Under the pieces are notes generated by a model. It had not been told where the DNA came from. It did no database searches and was given only the letters and a program-made list of their open reading frames with translations. 64,000 bases of DNA. Origin: Vespula vulgaris (lineage: Eukaryota; Arthropoda; Insecta; Hymenoptera; Vespidae). This document shows, in pieces, positions 56,005 through 64,000 of the stretch. The DNA is taken from NCBI RefSeq assembly GCF_905475345.1, contig NC_066601.1, positions 3,877,501 to 3,941,500 of the forward strand, given 5' to 3'. Both the position numbers and the translations under genes were made by a program. Each line of letters opens with the position of its first letter. Position 1 is the stretch's first letter.

Positions 56005-56128
56005 ATCGCTGCCGAAACTCAGCAGCCAGGACGAGGATGGGCCGAACCCTCACACCCAATACACAGGCGTCACGCACTTCGAGCCCATACCGCACGATCA
56101 TGACTTTTGTGAGAGGGTCGTCATCAAC
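56005..56128 (+). CDS. Sh: Shaker exon 2: linker and start of T1 domain
   Basis: The exon begins after tttctctttttag, and its first base completes the codon split with exon 1. It then encodes 41 residues: SLPKLSSQDED, a short species-variable stretch (GPNPHTQYTGVT), then HFEPIPHDHDFCERVVIN, the first strand of the T1 domain. It ends at a strong donor (AAC|gtgagta) in phase 0. SLPKLSSQDE and HFEPIPHDHDFCERVVIN are hallmark Shaker sequences. In the fly this is the entry exon of the shared core, to which the alternative N-termini are spliced. The reading frame stays open upstream of the acceptor, with an ATG at 55979, so a transcript starting just upstream could use MPRDLSLFRSLPKL; see findings. 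Confidence 0.97.
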
Positions 56129-57250
56129 GTGAGTATATCCTTTTTTTTTCATTTTCAATCCTATAATATTTTCTCCAAACGTGAATCCATCTTAATGAAA
56201 ACCAAACTACTGTGCGTTAAAAGATAATATAGTTCATTCATCGTTTACACGAATATGAGATTCGGTAAACGTATTCCTCCATTTTTTATTCCTCTCGAAT
56301 GGTATAGTTGGATCGTTAACGGAGGATTTTAATCTCGAAAAAGAAATCTGAGAAATGTTTTGAGAATTAAATTATCAAGGAAATGATTTATAACAGTTAT
56401 CGTATTATTCGAATCCTACAAATACTCGATGGTTATCAGATATTAATGATAAAATATGTTCTAGTATTCGGGTATTCAAATGAGGTAGATAGATTCGATT
56501 TATATTCGTATAGTCCGAACCCAAAGGCGTACTTAAGCGTTCACAACGTGGGGTAACGGTACCAGCGACAAAAAGTAATCGTTCCATTGTAACGACAACG
56601 GCCGAGCACCTCCGTTTCTTTTTGCGAAGCAAGATTATCTCAAGACACGAAGTGACCTACAGACCGTATTTGGCAGGCATCCAAGTTCGTCTTGGAATCA
56701 GGGGCAATATAGTACCAAGGTCGTATTGTGTGAACGGAATTATCTGTCCTCGTGGATGACACGACTGCATTGCGCCAATTACAGTTATCCGTTCGATCGT
56801 TTTTCAAAATCGCCGGGGGCCTGACAATTCGAAAGGATATCTCATACACTCCTTGTTGTTTCTTTTTTTTCCCTTTCTCATATAAAAACGATCCCTAAAT
56901 TTAGCAGTCGTATCTTCATTTTTACAAGAGCACGAACCAGACGTAAACTTTGACCGATCGATACGATAAATCTGTAAAGTGTATAAATAATTGTATAAAA
57001 TCGTACGAGACAACGTTAAAGAATAACGCGAACGTTTATTTTGTATCAAGTGCCAACTTGTATTTCATCACGATTACATTGTATCTTTCTCGTTGGACGA
57101 TCGGTCGGCGAATGTGTTTTCGAAGACGTTCGAATAATTGTCGATCTTATAAAATCTTGGAAGATACAAAATGAAAATTCTTGTTCGGCGACGAATAAAA
57201 AAAAAAAGAAAAGAGAGAAATGTGATCGTATACGACTTTGTCTTCGACAG
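56129..57250 (+). other. Shaker intron 2
   Basis: A 1122-nt intron, gtgagt...cttcgacag, with no gene or notable repeat beyond a short poly-A/G stretch near 57197-57220. Apparent open frames on both strands are short and unremarkable. Confidence 0.9.
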
Positions 57251-57516
57251 GTGAGTGGATTACGGTTTGAGACACAACTGCGCACGCTAAACCAGTTTCC
57301 GGACACGCTGCTTGGCGATCCGGCAAGGCGGCTTCGATATTTCGATCCGCTTCGCAACGAATACTTCTTCGACCGGAATCGGCCTTCCTTCGATGCGATA
57401 CTTTATTACTATCAAAGCGGTGGTCGACTTCGCCGGCCAGTCAACGTTCCCCTCGATGTTTTCTCCGAGGAGATCAAATTTTACGAACTGGGCGAGCTTG
57501 CCACCAACAAGTTCAG
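57251..57516 (+). CDS. Sh: Shaker exon 3: T1 (BTB-like) tetramerisation domain
   Basis: The acceptor is cttcgacag and the donor is TTCAG|gtaaga. The exon encodes 88 full residues (68-155 of the model) plus two bases of an Arg codon. It starts VSGLRFETQLRTLNQFP and contains the Kv1 signature segments GDPARRLRYFDPLRNEYFF, DRNRPSFDAILYYYQSGG and RLRRPVNVPLDVFSEEIKF, ending ELGELATNKF. The T1 domain assembles the subunits as a tetramer, restricts mixing to Kv1-type partners and docks the cytoplasmic beta subunit (Hyperkinetic in flies). Sequence and length fit the family fully. An antisense open frame across the exon is a shadow. Confidence 0.98.
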
Positions 57517-57896
57517 GTAAGACGTCGATTAAATCGATCACGTTCGATACCGTATCGCCAATAAAATAAATTCTAGAGTATCGCATTGAAAATTAAATTA
57601 CGTGGCAACTCGTAGTATCGAGGATCGACGAAGAACGTTTTCAAACAAATAAATCGAACGAATTGTCCGACACGTTTTTACGATCGATTGCAACGCGTGA
57701 TGATAATCCATACGGATTCCGTAGCATTGTCCGGTGGAGGGTAAAAAAAAAAGAAAAAAAGAGAAAAAAGATAAAATAAAAATAAAAAAATAAAAAATAG
57801 AGAGAGAGAGAGAAAAAAAGAAAAGTAGGTGCGGTACTCTAGGGCAAAGATCGATATATACGTTTCTATACACGGAGAAATAATACGATGTAACAG
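57517..57896 (+). other. Shaker intron 3
   Basis: A 380-nt intron, gtaaga...gtaacag. It contains an A-rich then GA-rich stretch (57740-57826) and no coding sequence. Confidence 0.93.
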
Positions 57897-58540
57897 GGAG
57901 GACGAGGGCTTCATCAAAGAGGAGGAGAAGCCGCTGCCGTCGCACGAGTTCCAGAAGAAGGTCTGGTTGCTGTTCGAGTACCCGGAGAGCTCTCAGGGAG
58001 CCCGGGTGGTCGCCATAATCTCCGTGTTCGTGATTCTCCTCTCGATCGTAATCTTCTGCCTAGAGACCCTGCCAGAGTTTAAGCATTATAAGGTCTTTAA
58101 CACGACGACGAACGGCACGAAGATCGAGGAGGACGAAGTGCCGGACATAACGGACCCGTTCTTCCTAATAGAGACTATTTGTATCATCTGGTTCACGTTC
58201 GAGTTATCGGTGCGCTTCCTCGCCTGTCCAAATAAATTTAACTTCTTCCGTGACGTAATGAACATCATCGACATCATCGCGATCATTCCTTACTTCATCA
58301 CCCTCGCCACGGTAGTGGCCGAGGAAGAGGACACGCTTAATCTACCAAAGGCACCGGTTAGCCCTCAGGACAAGAGCACGAATCAAGCGATGTCCCTGGC
58401 GATTCTAAGAGTCATCAGGCTCGTCAGGGTGTTCCGGATATTCAAGCTGTCCAGGCACAGTAAAGGCCTCCAGATACTTGGCCGTACTCTGAAGGCCTCT
58501 ATGAGGGAGCTCGGTCTGCTCATCTTTTTCCTTTTTATCG
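57897..58540 (+). CDS. Sh: Shaker exon 4: S1-S4 voltage sensor and start of S5
   Basis: The acceptor is gatgtaacag and the donor is ATCG|gtgagt. The exon encodes model residues 157-370 (EDEGFIKEEE... to ...LLIFFLFI), with one base left for the split Gly. S1 is about 193-213 (VAIISVFVILLSIVIFCLE). The S1-S2 loop has two N-glycosylation sequons, N224-T-T and N228-G-T, as in Drosophila. S2 is about 241-263 and S3 about 274-296 (DIIAIIPYFITLATVV). S4 carries the gating charges every third residue: R327, R330, R333, R336, then K339 (ILRVIRLVRVFRIFKLSRHS). The S4-S5 linker (KGLQILGRTLKASMREL) and the first half of S5 follow. No key residue is missing. Confidence 0.99.
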
Positions 58541-59103
58541 GTGAGTCCAAACTTTCTTTTAATACTACTTTCTTCTCCAAGACGCTCTATCATATATAAA
58601 ACGCTCTATCATCGAAAATAAACGATTGTCCTCGCGATGTAATATTAATTGGAGTGTTTAACGGAAAAGGGGGATGATAATGGATCTTGGGACGTTGTTA
58701 CCAAAGGCCAAAGGACGGATCCGATCTAATCGGCAAAGATTCGTCGTGATACCTAACGCTGATACGTTTCTAGATTCCAAGCAAAGATCGAAATTCGCAT
58801 TTTACCATAAAGGCATTATTTACGTACGTACGTACGTACGTACGTACGATACGTACGTACGAATGGAGAAAGGAGAATAAGAAGGAGGAAGATTCTAAGG
58901 GAACGAACCGAGAAGACCTATTCCTATAGGATGAATTCGTGGGTGGGCTGGTGATATGGCCCGAGACCGATGAGAACGACGGGAAAGAATAACGAGAGGA
59001 AAGGAGACTCTGCCAAAGACGTTGTTCCAAGACGCGCGTACAATCGAATGGTGCTAAAAACACACACCGCTTGAACCATGCCTTCCTCTTGTCTGCCTTT
59101 CAG
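58541..59103 (+). other. Shaker intron 4 (before pore exons)
   Basis: A 563-nt intron, gtgagt...ctgcctttcag. It carries a self-complementary (TACG)n tract at 58821-58861 and no gene. It is extended to 59293 when exon 5b is used. Confidence 0.9.
58821..58861. repeat. (TACG)n self-complementary tract
   Basis: About ten TACG units with one interruption (gatacg). Each unit is its own reverse complement in register, so the tract can fold back on itself in RNA or extrude as a cruciform in DNA. It sits about 240 nt upstream of pore exon 5a. Confidence 0.92.
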
Positions 59104-59233
59104 GTGTGGTGCTCTTCTCGTCGGCGGTGTACTTTGCGGAGGTGGGCAAGCACAACAGCCAGTTCAAATCGATACCGGACGCGTTCTGGTGGGCGGTGGT
59201 CACGATGACGACCGTGGGCTACGGGGACATGAG
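59104..59233 (+). CDS. Sh: Shaker exon 5a: alternative pore exon, basic turret and Arg after filter
   Basis: First of two tandem pore exons, with acceptor ctgcctttcag and donor ATGAG|gtacag. It encodes the end of S5, the turret, the P-helix and the filter: 42 full codons ([12 protein letters not shown] ... [10 protein letters not shown]) plus split codons at both ends. Compared with exon 5b it differs at Drosophila-equivalent positions 419 (Val), 421 (Lys), 422 (His), 425 (Gln) and 449 (Arg; codon AG|G completed by exon 6). The other 38 of 42 complete codons encode identical residues, and the P-helix and filter are intact, so it should conduct K+. Its length of 130 nt is not a multiple of three, so it can only replace exon 5b. 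Drosophila, as I recall, has only the 5b-type exon; alternative pore exons were described in spiny lobster Shaker. Confidence 0.93.
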
Positions 59234-59293
59234 GTACAGAGCCACCGGGGGCATTAAACCCACTGAACCGGTGTTTTCTTCCTTGCATTGCAG
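59234..59293 (+). promoter_or_regulatory. 60-nt intron between mutually exclusive pore exons
   Basis: This spacer starts gtacag and ends tgcattgcag. If it were spliced out, both pore exons would be in one mRNA, the frame would shift and a TGA would be met inside exon 5b. It is near the lower size limit of insect introns, which may itself hinder 5a-to-5b splicing. It carries a perfect 6-bp inverted repeat, CACCGG at 59243-59248 and CCGGTG at 59268-59273 with a 19-nt loop, which could fold between the donor and the acceptor. The regulatory role is inference; the boundaries and the inverted repeat are seen directly. Confidence 0.6.
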
Positions 59294-59423
59294 GTGTGGT
59301 GCTATTTTCATCGGCGGTATACTTCGCGGAGGCCGGCTCCGAGAATTCGTTCTTCAAGTCTATTCCGGACGCGTTCTGGTGGGCCGTTGTCACGATGACG
59401 ACCGTGGGCTATGGTGACATGAC
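59294..59423 (+). CDS. Sh: Shaker exon 5b: canonical pore exon
   Basis: Second tandem pore exon, with acceptor tccttgcattgcag and a weaker donor, ATGAC|gtatga. It encodes [20 protein letters not shown], then [20 protein letters not shown] and DM, with the following Thr split AC|G across the junction to exon 6. This matches the Drosophila Shaker pore as I recall it, including turret SENSFF and the Thr equivalent to fly T449 that governs external TEA block and C-type inactivation. The phases equal those of exon 5a, so either exon joins exon 4 to exon 6. Only 60 nt separate it from exon 5a, and a 4.1 kb intron follows. Confidence 0.97.
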
Positions 59424-59655
59424 GTATGATGTACTCACTTTCACTTAAGACTCTAGTTAATGCCCGCCAAAACGAACACACGCACCACCAGGTCCGCAGT
59501 TCCTTCCAACTACTACTTAAACCTCCTCCACTAGGCCTCCCTCCAACGCTATCTTCCTGGGTACTCGACCCCTCGAGACTCGAACCCACCCTAACGCGAT
59601 CTGCTATCCCTCCCTACCCTCTTTCACACGTTCGCTCTATCTCTCTTTCTCTCCA

Positions 59656-59686
<31 letters not shown>

Positions 59687-60641
59687 TTCTCTCTTCCTTT
59701 CCCTTCCTCGCCATCCTCTTCAACCGTGAGCCAACATGCCCTTGTTTTCTACCTACCCTCTTCACCCTCCATTGACTTTCCACCTACTCGCAGCTACCTA
59801 CTACCTTCATCGTACTTTCTTCTCTCTTTCCCTCGTTCTCTCCCTAACGTTCTTGCGTTAAAAGAGGCTACGGAAGGAAGACGAGAGTACTCCGGACTCG
59901 GGATCGAGGACTCCTAACTCTAACCTCCACGATTTAATATCCCAATAGGTTTCACGCTTTTAAAGTCAAACCCTTTGATCTGAACCGTACTAGTTTTCGT
60001 CCTCAGAAAAATTTCTTTATTATTATTATTATTTGATATTATTATTTCTGTCGGATTTTATTAGTTTTATTTTTAACGTCCCGATTAGAAAGCCAGTCTG
60101 TAACGCTTTGTGTTCCGTACATCGACCAGAATATAGAGGTTAACGCATTGAGTCCAGGACATTCTACAATACGTCCGCCTTATCTGTTTGAGAAAGTACG
60201 GCTAGTAAATGAAGCTTCATGGAGAGTAGAGAACTCAACGAGGCTCTTGTCGTTCCCTATTGTCGAGCGGTGATCAATGAGAAGGAAATGTCGAAACATG
60301 ATGCGCTTCGAAACGCGATGGCACAGGTGCCAGCTTGTCTCCGTTATGACGGTACTCGGTTTTCGTTGAAAAATTAAAAAAAAAAGAAAGGAAAAAGGAA
60401 TAAATAAATAAAAAATTAAAAAAGGAAGGAAGAACTAAAGAGAAAGAAAAACGATGAAAACGAAACTACGAAAAAAAAAACGAAAAGGAAAAAAAAACAA
60501 TGGAGAGACAAAAAAAATATTTCAATAGCTCGTACGTACGTTATTCTCCGATATTTTTTCGTGAATTTCTTTTCACCGATAAAGGGACTTTATCGTACCT
60601 CCCATCAGCTTTTTTTTTTTCTTTTTATTTCTCTGCCCCCT

Positions 60642-60682
<41 letters not shown>

Positions 60683-61192
60683 TACGCTCGTGATACCCGA
60701 CATTCGGTACTATTTATCTAATGAGAAATAGAAGGGAGAGAAAAAGACTCAAGATCTCTGGTGTTATGGCCGAAGGAGCTTCCTGAGCAATTGCTTCCCG
60801 TAAATCAATAAGTGTCCTCGGGCAAGCAGTACAGGCTGCTTCCTTGGAAACGCCCCAAGGCAAAAAAAGGAAAAAGAAAAAAAAAAGGAAGAGCAGAAAA
60901 GAAAAATAAAAAGAAAAAGAGAAAGAAAAAGGAAAAGAAAAAGAAGAAAAAATCATAAGGATTCGAAATGGCAAGTGGTGGTAGCTTCGATTCCCTTGGT
61001 TGCGGTATCGATCGGTTTAGAAGATTAAGACCTTCGCGTTAAACTTTTTTTCCACCAATAATACTATATCTTTCTAACCCACTTTCAAAAGCTCTACTCT
61101 CTTTGCTCGGTCAGATTGTATTCCGTTGATATTAATTATGCAAACTTTATTTGTGGCCAATCAGCGAATTAGATTTTACTTGGAGGTCAAGC

Positions 61193-61225
61193 TTTATTTA
61201 TTTATTTGTTTGTTTATTTTTCTAT

Positions 61226-61256
<31 letters not shown>

Positions 61257-61260
61257 TTCT
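61193..61260. repeat. (TTTA)n tetranucleotide tract
   Basis: TTTA units with a few TTTG and TTTC interruptions, purest at about 61223-61258. Confidence 0.92.
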
Positions 61261-61781
61261 TATTTTTCTTTTTTCTTTGTTTTTCTTAGAACGATATATA
61301 CCTATTTCAAATGTCTATACTTTCTCGAAAGAATGAAATGGAACATGTATTTAATCTAAAAAATCAATATGAATATCGTGTCAGGGTCACGTATATAACG
61401 TTAAAGTTGTACGTTAGCGAAGTTTGTTCTCGTTTTGACGGATTTTCTTTCGTTATCACGATCGATCTAATATTAAAAGAAAAGAGAAAGTCGTTTATTG
61501 AATTTTTTAATCAACGTCGACATATTTTAACTTTGACGAATTAATCCGTATCTCGAAACCTAGCTCGATCCTAAATATTCCTCGTCACGAAAACATTTTA
61601 TTCTTAAAATCCACTACAATAGTTTATTGCATTTGGGTTTGTTTTCTTTTTATTTTCTAATCCCGAAACACAATTAGTTTTAAAAATTAACTTTCTTTTC
61701 ATTTGCGTTACGAATAATCCAATGAAGCATCCTTTGTGTGTGTCGTGACTTAACAAAATAATTTACCAATATTTCAATTAT

Positions 61782-61817
<36 letters not shown>

Positions 61818-62763
61818 GCAAGTTTTTCAAGTTAATTAAAAGAAGAGAAAAAAGTCAAAAAAGAAAATCAAGAGAGATACATCCATGCATGCGTGAAGTC
61901 TTCTCTGCCTGATAGTGCCCGGCATGTCGCTGAATTTCTAATTTTTTCAACTACTTGTATTCTTATCGAAATTATCATTTTATTGATCATTAAGTATCTA
62001 CATATATATCCCCAATTTTCCTTATACTTGATACCATCATTATATGCGCCATTAGCCATGGATCACGAAGGCCCATAGTACAGTGACACCTGCAGGAATG
62101 ATTTTTTCACAAACTTGATGCAACTGAATTATTTATTTTACATAACAATTAATACATAGAGAAAAGAATTTCGCATAAGTGCAGATAATGATGAACTAAC
62201 GGAAGTGAAAATGGGTAAAGGTAAACTTTTTCAAACGTATTATTTATATGTACAAAATAAAAAACGAAATGTTGACTAACGCAAAATAACATTTTTTGTT
62301 TGAAAAATTTTCTCCACACACTTCGATGCTAGTTTTTGAAGATTTGCAAATATGCGCAAAGGATTCATTTTATAATTTTCTACGACATGGTCGAGATAAG
62401 AAAGCTTCGACAGAGATACAATAATGTTTATTATACGATATAATTGTTTCAATCGATCAAAGAATTTATCTATACATACAATATTCTCCATGTTGTACAT
62501 AAGAAATTATACAATGTAATTCTTTGATATCTTTTCAAGTATCAACGATATCCAAGCAAAGTGAAATCATTTACTTCTTTTTTTGCCCGAGTGAATGGAT
62601 TTTCGATTTTTCTATATCATTTATATAATTTTTTTTTCATAAATTATATATATATGTATGTATATATTTATACATATATACATATAACATAGTTTACACC
62701 GAAGCTTCGCGTATTTAGAAGGATCACCAGCACGTAATGGCTACTTAATATCCTTAATCTTAT

Positions 62764-62766
<3 letters not shown>

Positions 62767-62808
<42 letters not shown>
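62767..62808. repeat. (TA)n microsatellite
   Basis: A pure TA run of about 42 nt in the intron before the S6 exon. Confidence 0.95.
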
Positions 62809-62810
<2 letters not shown>

Positions 62811-62931
62811 CGATAGAGCATATAGATCGCGCATTATGAAGAAGCCTACTTAGCGAGCCCTAAAATTGGTCCTTTAGTCTAGTAGTCTAAAGAGCCGGCA
62901 GCTTACATTGGACGCGTATTGCAAGGTTATA

Positions 62932-62985
62932 TGTACATACGGTCGTTTGAAAAGTGCGAAGCCACGGAGACGGTCGGTATGTACA
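62932..62985. repeat. 9-bp inverted repeat with 36-nt loop
   Basis: TGTACATAC at 62932-62940 pairs with GTATGTACA at 62977-62985. The loop also carries two CGGTCG copies next to the arms. Confidence 0.8.
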
Positions 62986-63106
62986 AATAGGGTGTACCTT
63001 TTAAAGCGATAATCAAGCATAGCTGTGATAGTTCAATTTCAAAAAAAAATCTTATATATATACATCTAAATAAAATATTTTCGTATTTATATAATTGGAA
63101 AAACGC

Positions 63107-63211
<105 letters not shown>

Positions 63212-63509
63212 ATCGAATTACATCAAAGATCAGAGTCGAAGATCAGTACGAAGAAGAATAAAATAAATAAATGATATATCCATGTTGAAAATACGAATTT
63301 ATGGTCGATTATTTCTTTAAAAGAGACACCCAGTGTACGAGTCCAAACATACCGCATAAAGTAGAGAGCCACACTCGACTCGACACCGCAGAACTCACAC
63401 AATATAGTGACACCACACCTAGCACCAAGCATATATACAAGAATGACCTTTACACGCTCTTCGCACCAAATTACGTGACCGAATCGAGTCGTGTATTTTT
63501 TTGTTACAG

Positions 63510-63700
63510 GCCCGTGGGAGTCTGGGGGAAAATCGTGGGTTCCCTTTGTGCGATCGCGGGTGTCTTGACGATCGCGTTACCCGTCCCCGTCATCGTCTCC
63601 AACTTCAACTACTTCTATCACCGTGAGACTGACCAGGAAGAGATGCAGTCACAAAACTTCAATCACGTGACTAGCTGTCCGTATCTCCCTGGCACGCTAG
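63510..63700 (+). CDS. Sh: Shaker exon 6: S6 gate and proximal C-terminus
   Basis: The acceptor is gtattttttttgttacag and the donor is CTAG|gtaaca. The first base completes the split codon from exon 5a (Arg) or 5b (Thr). The exon encodes PVGVWGKIVGSLCAIAGVLT then IALPVPVIVSNFNYFYHRET, which is S6 with the PVP hinge (P438-V-P440) of the activation gate. DQEEMQSQNFNHVTSCPYLP-GTL of the proximal tail follows. An apparent ATG at 63301 upstream in the same frame is intronic; the conserved sequence begins exactly at this acceptor. Confidence 0.98.
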
Positions 63701-63790
63701 GTAACATAAATTTTCTAAATGAAATATTTCGAACGAAAAGCGAATTATCGATTAAAATACAAAATATTAATCGAATCGATCTAAATCCAG
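63701..63790 (+). other. 90-nt last intron, open in frame
   Basis: The intron runs gtaaca...aatccag. It is a multiple of three and has no stop in the channel frame, so a retained form would insert 30 residues (GNINFLNEIFRTKSELSIKI and then QNINRIDLNP) between GTL and GQHMKK. The insert is AT-rich with Asn/Ile/Lys-biased coding, which looks like intron sequence. Splicing it out restores the conserved fly order, so the spliced form is taken as the main product. Confidence 0.85.
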
Positions 63791-63957
63791 GTCAGCATAT
63801 GAAGAAGAGCTCGATGTCGGAGTCGTCGTCGGATATAATGGAGCTGGAAGAAGGCATTCTGCTGACGCATCCAGAAATAACGAAGAAGCCCAACTGCAAC
63901 CCTCGCCACAATAATAATATTAATCCAGCCTGCATGAGCATCGAGACTGACGTCTGA
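63791..63957 (+). CDS. Sh: Shaker exon 7: C-terminal tail with PDZ ligand
   Basis: The acceptor is ctaaatccag; GT completes the Gly split with exon 6, giving GTL-G-QHMKKSS. The exon encodes QHMKKSSMSESSSDIMELEE, a variable stretch with NPRHNNNINPACM, and ends SIETDV followed by TGA. QHMKKSS and the terminal SIETDV match fly Shaker; ETDV is a class I PDZ ligand that in flies binds Discs-large for synaptic clustering. The tail after GTLG is only 54 residues, far shorter than the Gln-rich fly tail. The preceding intron is only 90 nt and has no in-frame stop. Only 43 nt of 3' UTR lie in the window and no polyadenylation signal is visible. Confidence 0.96.
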
Positions 63958-64000
63958 CTACTAGGTAGATCATCCAGCAAACTCGATAAGATTATGGATT

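Noticed and set aside
57829..57896. In-frame extension upstream of the S1-S5 exon
   Set aside because: Preceded by a GA/A tract and separated from the conserved EDEGFIKEEE by a clear acceptor; intron sequence.
61868..62078. Overlapping + and - frames of about 61-63 codons in intron 5
   Set aside because: Both strands open over the same bases with no conserved motif; treated as shadows or chance.
62276..62500. 74-codon minus-strand frame (MENIVCIDKFFDRLKQLYRI...)
   Set aside because: AT-rich, no recognisable family, no splice context; chance is likely for an AT-rich intron.
63301..63509. ATG-initiated upstream extension in frame with the S6 exon
   Set aside because: A good acceptor lies at 63507-63509 and family similarity begins exactly at 63510; the upstream part is intronic and unlike any Kv channel.

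Overview
The window is a piece of an insect nuclear genome. It is AT-rich, gene-sparse and intron-dominated, and it is crowded with simple repeats: (GA)n/(CT)n, (TA)n, polypyrimidine/polypurine tracts and many trinucleotide and tetranucleotide runs. Its TCGA/CGATCG-rich composition and the form of the one recognisable gene suggest a holometabolous insect, most plausibly a hymenopteran (bee, wasp or ant). That placement is inference; there is no species-level marker.

The one gene I can support is Shaker (Sh), the Kv1-type voltage-gated potassium channel, on the + strand from about 21.7 kb to the stop codon at 63957. Seven constitutive or alternative positions give an uninterrupted 532-residue model: the N-terminal inactivation-ball exon (21692-21768), a 34.2 kb intron, a linker exon (56005-56128), the T1/BTB exon (57251-57516), the S1-S5 exon (57897-58540), one of two tandem pore exons (59104-59233 or 59294-59423), the S6 exon (63510-63700) and the C-terminal exon ending in the PDZ ligand ETDV (63791-63957). 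All splice phases match. The 3' UTR runs off the window.

The most interesting structure is the duplicated pore exon. The two copies encode the same P-helix and TVGYGD filter but differ at four turret residues and at the residue just after the filter (Drosophila position 449), which is Arg with the first copy and Thr with the second. Each copy is 130 nt, so including both or neither gives a premature stop; the choice is mutually exclusive by reading frame. The copies are separated by a 60-nt intron. The last intron (90 nt) has no in-frame stop, so retaining it would add 30 residues to the C-terminal tail.

Layout: 1-18.1 kb is upstream non-coding DNA with repeats. At 18.1-18.44 kb there is a GC-richer patch ending in a good donor, a possible leader exon. 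21.64-21.77 kb holds the ball exon with an overlapping uORF. 21.8-56.0 kb is the giant first intron, with a GC/CpG-rich island at about 41.0-44.3 kb (possible alternative promoter or leader), a smaller patch at 36.1-36.3 kb and several short repeat arrays and inverted repeats. 56.0-64.0 kb holds the clustered channel core exons. I saw no tRNA, rRNA, CRISPR array or identifiable transposon. Nearly all other open frames come from simple repeats read as protein (RERERE, SLSLSL, FFFF and similar).
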